NCBI RefSeq assembly: GCF_963576545.1
Contig: NW_026870588.1
Coordinates: 62,001 to 126,000, forward strand
Source: Limanda limanda
Taxonomy: Eukaryota; Chordata; Actinopteri; Pleuronectiformes; Pleuronectidae
Direction: 5' to 3'
DNA: 64,000 bases
The stretch's first letter is position 1; every line of letters starts with the position of its first letter. A program made the translations under genes and the position numbers. Under the pieces are notes generated by a model. That model was given only the letters and a program-made list of their open reading frames with translations, did no database searches and was not told where the DNA came from. Shown here in pieces: positions 1 through 10,562 of the stretch.

Positions 1-43
1 CCGAAAGTCGGAGAAGCTCAAGGATGGTACCGATCGATGCGCG

Positions 44-65
44 CTACCCCATTTAGTGGGGGTAG
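44..65. repeat. Inverted repeat in core A (CTACCCC / GGGGTAG)
   Basis: Seven bases at 44-50 are the reverse complement of 59-65, with an 8-nt loop; an alternative pairing adds one pair around a bulged G. The same hairpin potential exists in almost all 263 core A copies. The CAAC subfamily (T45 to A) breaks the second base pair with no compensating change at position 64. Function is unknown; this is a sequence observation only. Confidence 0.7.
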
Positions 66-140
66 AGCCTACTTGCAAGTCTCTCCGACCTTCACAAAAA
101 AAGTTATTCAAGAATATCTCTTTCTCCTATGTGCTTTCAT

Positions 141-163
141 CCCTAACCCTAACCCTAACCCTT
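141..163 (-). repeat. Interstitial telomeric repeat tract, first of 263
   Basis: The plus strand reads three CCCTAA hexamers plus CCCTT, so the minus strand is AAGGG followed by three TTAGGG. This is the canonical TTAGGG telomere motif, not the TTTAGGG (most plants), TTAGG (many insects) or TTAGGC (nematode) form. The four GGG tracts with 3-nt loops fit the minimal intramolecular G-quadruplex pattern. The same tract recurs every 163 or 318 bp, giving about 770 hexamers in the window. Confidence 0.95.
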
Positions 164-326
164 CCAAAAGTCGGAGAAGCTCAAGGATGGTACCGATCGA
201 TGCGCGCTACCCCATTTAGTGGGGGTAGAGCCTACTTGCAAGTCTCTCCGACCTTCACAAAAAAAGTTATTCAAGAATATCTCTTTCTCCTATGTGCTTT
301 CATCCCTAACCCTAACCCTAACCCTT

Positions 327-446
327 CCGAAAGTCGGAGAAGCTCAAGGATGGTACCGATCGATGCGCGCTACCCCATTTAGTGGGGGTAGAGCCTACTT
401 GCAAGTCTCTCCGACCTTCACAAAAAAAGTTATTCAAGAATATCTC
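327..446 (+). repeat. Core A module (120 bp)
   Basis: Core A begins CCGAAAGTCGG and ends AATATCTC. It holds overlapping palindromic hexamers (GGTACC, CGATCG, ATCGAT, GCGC), a CTACCCC/GGGGTAG inverted repeat at core positions 44-65, and an A7 tract at about 96-102. It occurs 263 times and is followed either by tail T (S units) or by linker K (L units). The main regional variant has T-to-A at core position 45 (CTAC to CAAC). Confidence 0.93.
402..446 (+). repeat. Invariant 45-bp block, core A copy (positions 76-120)
   Basis: This 45-bp segment (CAAGTCTCTCCGACC through the A7 tract to AATATCTC) is base-for-base the same as 557-601 in core B, although the 75 bp before it are only about 68% identical between the two cores. 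It therefore recurs 400 times in the window, at spacings of 155 or 163 bp. Sharply bounded identity like this fits either a gene-conversion tract or a constrained binding site. Confidence 0.85.
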
Positions 447-481
447 CTCAGATTTGGGGGAATTTCGTCGGTCGACCTCTT
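447..481 (+). repeat. Linker K module (35 bp), non-telomeric
   Basis: K takes the place that the telomeric tail occupies in S units and joins core A to core B. It contains a G5 run followed by AATTTCG, then GTCGAC (a SalI palindrome) and CTCTT. It shows no clear similarity to tail T beyond the shared final CTT. Seven copies carry a TC-to-CT change that creates GAATTC (L units at 1126, 2243, 5123, 6560, 6878, 9120, 12487). K is present 137 times and is always followed by core B. Confidence 0.9.
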
Positions 482-491
482 CCGAAGGTCG
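473..491. repeat. Inverted repeat across the K-B junction (CGACCT / AGGTCG)
   Basis: Six bases at the end of K (473-478) are the reverse complement of 486-491 at the start of core B, with a 7-nt loop. It occurs in nearly all L units and not in S units. Isolated copies break it, for example G-to-A in the L unit at 5435 and T-to-A in the L unit at 15691. Confidence 0.65.
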
Positions 492-601
492 TACAAGCTC
501 GGGGATGGTACCAATCGATCTGCAGGACCCAAATTAGTCCAGATGCAACCACTTTCCAAGTCTCTCCGACCTTCACAAAAAAAGTTATTCAAGAATATCT
601 C
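482..601 (+). repeat. Core B module (120 bp), diverged paralogue of core A
   Basis: Aligned base for base with core A, core B differs at 24 positions, all within the first 75; the last 45 are identical. It keeps GGTACC and ATCGAT but lacks the CTACCCC/GGGGTAG inverted repeat and the CGATCG site. A common C/T polymorphism near core position 40 makes either CTGCAG (PstI) or CCGCAG; a rarer TTTGCAG form marks one linked module. Core B occurs only after K and is always followed by T. Confidence 0.92.
557..601 (+). repeat. Invariant 45-bp block, core B copy
   Basis: This is the core B counterpart of the block at 402-446, identical over all 45 positions in the reference L unit. Variants of its A7 tract (AAAAAACGTT, AAAAAAGGTT, A6, A8) occur in only about a dozen of the 400 copies. 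Confidence 0.85.
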
Positions 602-644
602 TTTCTCCTATGTGCTTTCATCCCTAACCCTAACCCTAACCCTT
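602..644 (+). repeat. Tail T module (43 bp) with telomeric run
   Basis: T is 20 bp of unique sequence (TTTCTCCTATG onward to TTTCAT) followed by a 23-bp telomeric segment: three CCCTAA hexamers and CCCTT. It closes every S and L unit (263 copies). Length changes are by one whole hexamer only: 20 tails have two hexamers, none has four. A TTTCAC form of the unique part (CTCC to CACC) travels with the CGTT poly-A variant. Confidence 0.93.
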
Positions 645-962
645 CCGAAAGTCGGAGAAGCTCAAGGATGGTACCGATCGATGCGCGCTACCCCATTTAG
701 TGGGGGTAGAGCCTACTTGCAAGTCTCTCCGACCTTCACAAAAAAAGTTATTCAAGAATATCTCCTCAGATTTGGGGGAATTTCGTCGGTCGACCTCTTC
801 CGAAGGTCGTACAAGCTCGGGGATGGTACCAATCGATCCGCAGGACCCAAATTAGTCCAGATGCAACCACTTTCCAAGTCTCTCCGACCTTCACAAAAAA
901 AGTTATTCAAGAATATCTCTTTCTCCTATGTGCTTTCATCCCTAACCCTAACCCTAACCCTT

Positions 963-3196
963 CCGAAAGTCGGAGAAGCTCAAGGATGGTACCGATCGAT
1001 GCGCGCTACCCCATTTAGTGGGGGTAGAGCCTACTTGCAAGTCTCTCCGACCTTCACAAAAAAAGTTATTCAAGAATATCTCTTTCTCCTATGTGCTTTC
1101 ATCCCTAACCCTAACCCTAACCCTTCCGAAAGTCGGAGAAGCTCAAGGATGGTACCGATCGATGCGCGCTACCCCATTTAGTGGGGGTAGAGCCTACTTG
1201 CAAGTCTCTCCGACCTTCACAAAAAAAGTTATTCAAGAATATCTCCTCGAATTTGGGGGAATTCTGTCGGTCGACCTCTTCCGAAGGTCGTACAAGCTCG
1301 GGGATGGTACCAATCGATCTGCAGGACCCAAATTAGTCCAGATGCAACCACTTTCCAAGTCTCTCCGACCTTCACAAAAAAAGTTATTCAAGAATATCTC
1401 TTTCTCCTATGTGCTTTCATCCCTAACCCTAACCCTAACCCTTCCGAAAGTCGGAGAAGCTCAAGGATGGTACCGATCGATGCGCGCTACCCCATTTAGT
1501 GGGGGTAGAGCCTACTTGCAAGTCTCTCCGACCTTCACAAAAAAAGTTATTCAAGAATATCTCCTCAGATTTGGGGGAATTTCGTCGGTCGACCTCTTCC
1601 GAAGGTCGTACAAGCTCGGGGATGGTACCAATCGATCTGCAGGACCCAAATTAGTCCAGATGCAACCACTTTCCAAGTCTCTCCGACCTTCACAAAAAAA
1701 GTTATTCAAGAATATCTCTTTCTCCTATGTGCTTTCATCCCTAACCCTAACCCTAACCCTTCCGAAAGTCGGAGAAGCTCAAGGATGGTACCGATCGATG
1801 CGCGCTACCCCATTTAGTGGGGGTAGAGCCTACTTGCAAGTCTCTCCGACCTTCACAAAAAAAGTTATTCAAGAATATCTCCTCAGATTTGGGGGAATTT
1901 CGTCGGTCGACCTCTTCCGAAGGTCGTACAAGCTCGGGGATGGTACCAATCGATCCGCAGGACCCAAATTAGTCCAGATGCAACCACTTTCCAAGTCTCT
2001 CCGACCTTCACAAAAAAAGTTATTCAAGAATATCTCTTTCTCCTATGTGCTTTCATCCCTAACCCTAACCCTAACCCTTCCGAAAGTCGGAGAAGCTCAA
2101 GGATGGTACCGATCGATGCGCGCTACCCCATTTAGTGGGGGTAGAGCCTACTTGCAAGTCTCTCCGACCTTCACAAAAAAAGTTATTCAAGAATATCTCT
2201 TTCTCCTATGTGCTTTCATCCCTAACCCTAACCCTAACCCTTCCGAAAGTCGGAGAAGCTCAAGGATGGTACCGATCGATGCGCGCTACCCCATTTAGTG
2301 GGGGTAGAGCCTACTTGCAAGTCTCTCCGACCTTCACAAAAAAAGTTATTCAAGAATATCTCCTCGAATTTGGGGGAATTCTGTCGGTCGACCTCTTCCG
2401 AAGGTCGTACAAGCTCGGGGATGGTACCAATCGATCTGCAGGACCCAAATTAGTCCAGATGCAACCACTTTCCAAGTCTCTCCGACCTTCACAAAAAAAG
2501 TTATTCAAGAATATCTCTTTCTCCTATGTGCTTTCATCCCTAACCCTAACCCTAACCCTTCCGAAAGTCGGAGAAGCTCAAGGATGGTACCGATCGATGC
2601 GCGCTACCCCATTTAGTGGGGGTAGAGCCTACTTGCAAGTCTCTCCGACCTTCACAAAAAAAGTTATTCAAGAATATCTCCTCAGATTTGGGGGAATTTC
2701 GTCGGTCGACCTCTTCCGAAGGTCGTACAAGCTCGGGGATGGTACCAATCGATCCGCAGGACCCAAATTAGTCCAGATGCAACCACTTTCCAAGTCTCTC
2801 CGACCTTCACAAAAAAAGTTATTCAAGAATATCTCTTTCTCCTATGTGCTTTCATCCCTAACCCTAACCCTAACCCTTCCGAAAGTCGGAGAAGCTCAAG
2901 GATGGTACCGATCGATGCGCGCTACCCCATTTAGTGGGGGTAGAGCCTACTTGCAAGTCTCTCCGACCTTCACAAAAAAAGTTATTCAAGAATATCTCCT
3001 CAGATTTGGGGGAATTTCGTCGGTCGACCTCTTCCGAAGGTCGTACAAGCTCGGGGATGGTACCAATCGATCCGCAGGACCCAAATTAGTCCAGATGCAA
3101 CCACTTTCCAAGTCTCTCCGACCTTCACAAAAAAAGTTATTCAAGAATATCTCTTTCTCCTATGTGCTTTCATCCCTAACCCTAACCCTAACCCTT
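963..3196 (+). repeat. Tandem segmental duplication, period 1117 bp (S+3L twice)
   Basis: Copies 963-2079 and 2080-3196 each contain one S and three L units. The first L of each (1126 and 2243) shares a double variant found nowhere else: TCGAATTT in place of TCAGATTT, plus the EcoRI-type linker. One difference I see is the CTGCAG/CCGCAG state of the second L (1444 against 2561). The shared private variant shows copying of the four-unit block rather than independent assembly. Confidence 0.88.
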
Positions 3197-6100
3197 CCGA
3201 AAGTCGGAGAAGCTCAAGGATGGTACCGATCGATGCGCGCTACCCCATTTAGTGGGGGTAGAGCCTACTTGCAAGTCTCTCCGACCTTCACAAAAAAAGT
3301 TATTCAAGAATATCTCTTTCTCCTATGTGCTTTCATCCCTAACCCTAACCCTAACCCTTCCGAAAGTCGGAGAAGCTCAAGGATGGTACCGATCGATGCG
3401 CGCTACCCCATTTAGTGGGGGTAGAGCCTACTTGCAAGTCTCTCCGACCTTCACAAAAAAAGTTATTCAAGAATATCTCTTTCTCCTATGTGCTTTCATC
3501 CCTAACCCTAACCCTAACCCTTCCGAAAGTCGGAGAAGCTCAAGGATGGTACCGATCGATGCGCGCTACCCCATTTAGTGGGGGTAGAGCCTACTTGCAA
3601 GTCTCTCCGACCTTCACAAAAAAAGTTATTCAAGAATATCTCCTCAGATTTGGGGGAATTTCGTCGGTCGACCTCTTCCGAAGGTCGTACAAGCTCGGGG
3701 ATGGTACCAATCGATCTGCAGGACCCAAATTAGTCCAGATGCAACCACTTTCCAAGTCTCTCCGACCTTCACAAAAAAAGTTATTCAAGAATATCTCTTT
3801 CTCCTATGTGCTTTCATCCCTAACCCTAACCCTAACCCTTCCGAAAGTCGGAGAAGCTCAAGGATGGTACCGATCGATGCGCGCTACCCCATTTAGTGGG
3901 GGTAGAGCCTACTTGCAAGTCTCTCCGACCTTCACAAAAAAAGTTATTCAAGAATATCTCCTCAGATTTGGGGGAATTTCGTCGGTCGACCTCTTCCGAA
4001 GGTCGTACAAGCTCGGGGATGGTACCAATCGATCCGCAGGACCCAAATTAGTCCAGATGCAACCACTTTCCAAGTCTCTCCGACCTTCACAAAAAAAGTT
4101 ATTCAAGAATATCTCTTTCTCCTATGTGCTTTCATCCCTAACCCTAACCCTAACCCTTCCGAAAGTCGGAGAAGCTCAAGGATGGTACCGATCGATGCGC
4201 GCTACCCCATTTAGTGGGGGTAGAGCCTACTTGCAAGTCTCTCCGACCTTCACAAAAAAAGTTATTCAAGAATATCTCTTTCTCCTATGTGCTTTCATCC
4301 CTAACCCTAACCCTAACCCTTCCGAAAGTCGGAGAAGCTCAAGGATGGTACCGATCGATGCGCGCTACCCCATTTAGTGGGGGTAGAGCCTACTTGCAAG
4401 TCTCTCCGACCTTCACAAAAAAAGTTATTCAAGAATATCTCTTTCTCCTATGTGCTTTCATCCCTAACCCTAACCCTAACCCTTCCGAAAGTCGGAGAAG
4501 CTCAAGGATGGTACCGATCGATGCGCGCTACCCCATTTAGTGGGGGTAGAGCCTACTTGCAAGTCTCTCCGACCTTCACAAAAAAAGTTATTCAAGAATA
4601 TCTCCTCAGATTTGGGGGAATTTCGTCGGTCGACCTCTTCCGAAGGTCGTACAAGCTCGGGGATGGTACCAATCGATCCGCAGGACCCAAATTAGTCCAG
4701 ATGCAACCACTTTCCAAGTCTCTCCGACCTTCACAAAAAAAGTTATTCAAGAATATCTCTTTCTCCTATGTGCTTTCATCCCTAACCCTAACCCTAACCC
4801 TTCCGAAAGTCGGAGAAGCTCAAGGATGGTACCGATCGATGCGCGTTACCCCATTTAGTGGGGGTAGAGCCTACTTGCAAGTCTCTCCGACCTTCACAAA
4901 AAAAGTTATTCAAGAATATCTCTTTCTCCTATGTGCTTTCATCCCTAACCCTAACCCTAACCCTTCCGAAAGTCGGAGAAGCTCAAGGATGGTACCGATC
5001 GATGCGCGCTACCCCATTTAGTGGGGGTAGAGCCTACTTGCAAGTCTCTCCGACCTTCACAAAAAAAGTTATTCAAGAATATCTCTTTCTCCTATGTGCT
5101 TTCATCCCTAACCCTAACCCTTCCGAAAGTCGGAGAAGCTCAAGGATGGTACCGATCGATGCGCGCTACCCCATTTAGTGGGGGTAGAGCCTACTTGCAA
5201 GTCTCTCCGACCTTCACAAAAAAAGTTATTCAAGAATATCTCCTCAGATTTGGGGGAATTCTGTCGGTCGACCTCTTCCGAAGGTCGTACAAGCTCGGGG
5301 ATGGTACCAATCGATCTGCAGGACCCAAATTAGTCCAGATGCAACCACTTTCCAAGTCTCTCCGACCTTCACAAAAAAAGTTATTCAAGAATATCTCTTT
5401 CTCCTATGTGCTTTCATCCCTAACCCTAACCCTTCCGAAAGTCGGAGAAGCTCAAGGATGGTACCGATCGATGCGCGCTACCCCATTTAGTGGGGGTAGA
5501 GCCTACTTGCAAGTCTCTCCGACCTTCACAAAAAAAGTTATTCAAGAATATCTCCTCAGATTTGGGGGAATTTCGTCGGTCAACCTCTTCCGAAGGTCGT
5601 ACAAGCTCGGGGATGGTACCAATCGATCCGCAGGACCCAAATTAGTCCAGATGCAACCACTTTCCAAGTCTCTCCGACCTTCACAAAAAAAGTTATTCAA
5701 GAATATCTCTTTCTCCTATGTGCTTTCATCCCTAACCCTAACCCTAACCCTTCCGAAAGTCGGAGAAGCTCAAGGATGGTACCGATCGATGCGCGCTACC
5801 CCATTTAGTGGGGGTAGAGCCTACTTGCAAGTCTCTCCGACCTTCACAAAAAAAGTTATTCAAGAATATCTCCTCAGATTTGGGGGAATTTCGTCGGTCG
5901 ACCTCTTCCGAAGGTCGTACAAGCTCGGGGATGGTACCAATCGATCCGCAGGACCCAAATTAGTCCAGATGCAACCACTTTCCAAGTCTCTCCGACCTTC
6001 ACAAAAAAAGTTATTCAAGAATATCTCTTTCTCCTATGTGCTTTCATCCCTAACCCTAACCCTAACCCTTCCGAAAGTCGGAGAAGCTCAAGGATGGTAC

Positions 6101-7195
6101 CGATCGATGCGCGCTACCCCATTTAGTGGGGGTAGAGCCTACTTGCAAGTCTCTCCGACCTTCACAAAAAAAGTTATTCAAGAATATCTCTTTCTCCTAT
6201 GTGCTTTCATCCCTAACCCTAACCCTAACCCTTCCGAAAGTCGGAGAAGCTCAAGGATGGTACCGATCGATGCGCGCTACCCCATTTAGTGGGGGTAGAG
6301 CCTACTTGCAAGTCTCTCCGACCTTCACAAAAAAAGTTATTCAAGAATATCTCTTTCTCCTATGTGCTTTCATCCCTAACCCTAACCCTAACCCTTCCGA
6401 AAGTCGGAGAAGCTCAAGGATGGTACCGATCGATGCGCGCTACCCCATTTAGTGGGGGTAGAGCCTACTTGCAAGTCTCTCCGACCTTCACAAAAAAAGT
6501 TATTCAAGAATATCTCTTTCTCCTATGTGCTTTCATCCCTAACCCTAACCCTAACCCTTCCGAAAGTCGGAGAAGCTCAAGGATGGTACCGATCGATGCG
6601 CGCTACCCCATTTAGTGGGGGTAGAGCCTACTTGCAAGTCTCTCCGACCTTCACAAAAAAAGTTATTCAAGAATATCTCCTCAGATTTGGGGGAATTCTG
6701 TCGGTCGACCTCTTCCGAAGGTCGTACAAGCTCGGGGATGGTACCAATCGATCTGCAGGACCCAAATTAGTCCAGATGCAACCACTTTCCAAGTCTCTCC
6801 GACCTTCACAAAAAAAGTTATTCAAGAATATCTCTTTCTCCTATGTGCTTTCATCCCTAACCCTAACCCTAACCCTTCCGAAAGTCGGAGAAGCTCAAGG
6901 ATGGTACCGATCGATGCGCGCTACCCCATTTAGTGGGGGTAGAGCCTACTTGCAAGTCTCTCCGACCTTCACAAAAAAAGTTATTCAAGAATATCTCCTC
7001 AGATTTGGGGGAATTCTGTCGGTCGACCTCTTCCGAAGGTCGTACAAGCTCGGGGATGGTACCAATCGATCTGCAGGACCCAAATTAGTCCAGATGCAAC
7101 CACTTTCCAAGTCTCTCCGACCTTCACAAAAAAAGTTATTCAAGAATATCTCTTTCTCCTATGTGCTTTCATCCCTAACCCTAACCCTAACCCTT

Positions 7196-10100
7196 CCGAA
7201 AGTCGGAGAAGCTCAAGGATGGTACCGATCGATGCGCGCTACCCCATTTAGTGGGGGTAGAGCCTACTTGCAAGTCTCTCCGACCTTCACAAAAAAAGTT
7301 ATTCAAGAATATCTCCTCAGATTTGGGGGAATTTCGTCGGTCGACCTCTTCCGAAGGTCGTACAAGCTCGGGGATGGTACCAATCGATCTGCAGGACCCA
7401 AATTAGTCCAGATGCAACCACTTTCCAAGTCTCTCCGACCTTCACAAAAAAAGTTATTCAAGAATATCTCTTTCTCCTATGTGCTTTCATCCCTAACCCT
7501 AACCCTAACCCTTCCGAAAGTCGGAGAAGCTCAAGGATGGTACCGATCGATGCGCGCTACCCCATTTAGTGGGGGTAGAGCCTACTTGCAAGTCTCTCCG
7601 ACCTTCACAAAAAAAGTTATTCAAGAATATCTCCTCAGATTTGGGGGAATTTCGTCGGTCGACCTCTTCCGAAGGTCGTACAAGCTCGGGGATGGTACCA
7701 ATCGATCCGCAGGACCCAAATTAGTCCAGATGCAACCACTTTCCAAGTCTCTCCGACCTTCACAAAAAAAGTTATTCAAGAATATCTCTTTCTCCTATGT
7801 GCTTTCATCCCTAACCCTAACCCTAACCCTTCCGAAAGTCGGAGAAGCTCAAGGATGGTACCGATCGATGCGCGCTACCCCATTTAGTGGGGGTAGAGCC
7901 TACTTGCAAGTCTCTCCGACCTTCACAAAAAAAGTTATTCAAGAATATCTCTTTCTCCTATGTGCTTTCATCCCTAACCCTAACCCTAACCCTTCCGAAA
8001 GTCGGAGAAGCTCAAGGATGGTACCGATCGATGCGCGCTACCCCATTTAGTGGGGGTAGAGCCTACTTGCAAGTCTCTCCGACCTTCACAAAAAAAGTTA
8101 TTCAAGAATATCTCTTTCTCCTATGTGCTTTCATCCCTAACCCTAACCCTAACCCTTCCGAAAGTCGGAGAAGCTCAAGGATGGTACCGATCGATGCGCG
8201 CTACCCCATTTAGTGGGGGTAGAGCCTACTTGCAAGTCTCTCCGACCTTCACAAAAAAAGTTATTCAAGAATATCTCCTCAGATTTGGGGGAATTTCGTC
8301 GGTCGACCTCTTCCGAAGGTCGTACAAGCTCGGGGATGGTACCAATCGATCCGCAGGACCCAAATTAGTCCAGATGCAACCACTTTCCAAGTCTCTCCGA
8401 CCTTCACAAAAAAAGTTATTCAAGAATATCTCTTTCTCCTATGTGCTTTCATCCCTAACCCTAACCCTAACCCTTCCGAAAGTCGGAGAAGCTCAAGGAT
8501 GGTACCGATCGATGCGCGCTACCCCATTTAGTGGGGGTAGAGCCTACTTGCAAGTCTCTCCGACCTTCACAAAAAAAGTTATTCAAGAATATCTCTTTCT
8601 CCTATGTGCTTTCATCCCTAACCCTAACCCTAACCCTTCCGAAAGTCGGAGAAGCTCAAGGATGGTACCGATCGATGCGCGCTACCCCATTTAGTGGGGG
8701 TAGAGCCTACTTGCAAGTCTCTACGACCTTCACAAAAAAAGTTATTCAAGAATATCTCCTCAGATTTGGGGGAATTTCGTCGGTCGACCTCTTCCGAAGG
8801 TCGTACAAGCTCGGGGATGGTACCAATCGATCTGCAGGACCCAAATTAGTCCAGATGCAACCACTTTCCAAGTCTCTCCGACCTTCACAAAAAAAGTTAT
8901 TCAAGAATATCTCTTTCTCCTATGTGCTTTCATCCCTAACCCTAACCCTAACCCTTCCGAAAGTCGGAGAAGCTCAAGGATGGTACCGATCGATGCGCGC
9001 TACCCCATTTAGTGGGGGTAGAGCCTACCTGCAAGTCTCTCCGACCTTCACAAAAAAAGTTATTCAAGAATATCTCTTTCTCCTATGTGCTTTCAACCCT
9101 AACCCTAACCCTAACCCTTCCGAAAGTCGGAGAAGCTCAAGGATGGTACCGATCGATGTGCGCTACCCCATTTAGTGGGGGTAGAGCCTACTTGCAAGTC
9201 TCTCCGACCTTCACAAAAAAAGTTATTCAAGAATATCTCCTCAGATTTGGGGGAATTCTGTCGGTCGACCTCTTCCGAAGGTCGTACAAGCTCGGGAATG
9301 GTACCAATCGATCTGCAGGACCCAAATTAGTCCAGATGCAACCACTTTCCAAGTCTCTCCGACCTTCACAAAAAAAGTTATTCAAGAATATCTCTTTCTC
9401 CTATGTGCTTTCATCCCTAACCCTAACCCTAACCCTTCCGAAAGTCGGAGAAGCTCAAGGATGGTACCGATCGATGCGCGCTACCCCATTTAGTGGGGGT
9501 AGAGCCTACTTGCAAGTCTCTCCGACCTTCACAAAAAAAGTTATTCAAGAATATCTCCTCAGATTTGGGGGAATTTCGTCGGTCGACCTCTTCCGAAGGT
9601 CGTACAAGCTCGGGGATGGTACCAATCGATCCGCAGGACCCAAATTAGTCCAGATGCAACCACTTTCCAAGTCTCTCCGACCTTCACAAAAAAAGTTATT
9701 CAAGAATATCTCTTTCTCCTATGTGCTTTCATCCCTAACCCTAACCCTAACCCTTCCGAAAGTCGGAGAAGCTCAAGGATGGTACCGATCGATGCGCGCT
9801 ACCCCATTTAGTGGGGGTAGAGCCTACTTGCAAGTCTCTCCGACCTTCACAAAAAAAGTTATTCAAGAATATCTCCTCAGATTTGGGGGAATTTCGTCGG
9901 TCGACCTCTTCCGAAGGTCGTACAAGCTCGGGGATGGTACCAATCGATCTGCAGGACCCAAATTAGTCCAGATGCAACCACTTTCCAAGTCTCTCCGACC
10001 TTCACAAAAAAAGTTATTCAAGAATATCTCTTTCTCCTATGTGCTTTCATCCCTAACCCTAACCCTAACCCTTCCGAAAGTCGGAGAAGCTCAAGGATGG

Positions 10101-10562
10101 TACCGATCGATGCGCGCTACCCCATTTAGTGGGGGTAGAGCCTACTTGCAAGTCTCTCCGACCTTCACAAAAAAAGTTATTCAAGAATATCTCTTTCTCC
10201 TATGTGCTTTCATCCCTAACCCTAACCCTAACCCTTCCGAAAGTCGGAGAAGCTCAAGGATGGTACCGATCGATGCGCGCTACCCCATTTAGTGGGGGTA
10301 GAGCCTACTTGCAAGTCTCTCCGACCTTCACAAAAAAAGTTATTCAAGAATATCTCTTTCTCCTATGTGCTTTCATCCCTAACCCTAACCCTAACCCTTC
10401 CGAAAGTCGGAGAAGCTCAAGGATGGTACCGATCGATGCGCGCTACCCCATTTAGTGGGGGTAGAGCCTACTTGCAAGTCTCTCCGACCTTCACAAAAAA
10501 AGTTATTCAAGAATATCTCTTTCTCCTATGTGCTTTCATCCCTAACCCTAACCCTAACCCTT
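7196..10562 (+). repeat. Segmental duplication copy 1, period 3367 bp
   Basis: Order: L2 (7196, 7514) S2 (7832, 7995) L1 (8158) S1 (8476) L1 (8639) S1 (8957) L3 (9120, 9438, 9756) S3 (10074, 10237, 10400). Rare variants in this copy are CTACGACC near 8721, CCTGCAAG near 9028, TTTCAACCC near 9093, GATGTGCG near 9156 and GGGAATGG near 9294. All five recur 3367 bp downstream. The first two L units, together with 6560 and 6878, form an L4 run. Confidence 0.9.

Larger units (their letters stand above)
1..163 (+). repeat. Short unit S (core A + telomeric tail), reference copy
   Basis: This is the first complete S unit. Positions 1-120 are core A and 121-163 are tail T (20 bp unique, then the telomeric run). 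The next unit starts at 164 with the same bases apart from one G-to-A change near its start, giving a period of 163 bp. S units occur 126 times, alone or in runs of two to four. Because 163 is not a multiple of three, an S unit shifts every reading frame. Eight S copies are 157 bp because they lack one hexamer (starts 4966, 23058, 23533, 33765, 34240, 48781, 53098, 55173). Confidence 0.96.
327..644 (+). repeat. Long unit L (core A + linker K + core B + telomeric tail), reference copy
   Basis: This is the first L unit: core A 327-446, linker K 447-481, core B 482-601, tail T 602-644. It equals an S unit with 155 bp (K plus B) inserted between core A and the tail. Cores A and B align without gaps over 120 bp, so L is a dimer of two diverged monomers in which only the second monomer keeps the telomeric tail. 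There are 137 L units, in runs of one to five. Twelve are 312 bp for want of one hexamer (starts 5123, 17615, 21309, 22428, 24334, 32016, 33135, 35041, 49419, 53736, 59666, 62709). Confidence 0.95.
1..7195 (+). repeat. Array block 1, unit map
   Basis: Order: S2 (1, 164) L2 (327, 645) S1 (963) L3 (1126, 1444, 1762) S1 (2080) L3 (2243, 2561, 2879) S2 (3197, 3360) L2 (3523, 3841) S2 (4159, 4322) L1 (4485) S2 (4803, 4966) L3 (5123, 5435, 5753) S3 (6071, 6234, 6397) L2 (6560, 6878). The unit at 4966 is 157 bp and the one at 5123 is 312 bp. In paired L units the first usually has the CTGCAG form and the second CCGCAG. The EcoRI-type linker is present at 1126, 2243, 5123, 6560 and 6878. Confidence 0.9.

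Noticed and set aside
447..601. K plus B as a transposon insertion into an S unit
   Set aside because: Core B aligns end to end with core A without gaps, so the extra 155 bp is a diverged monomer plus linker, not a mobile element; I see no terminal repeats or target-site duplication.
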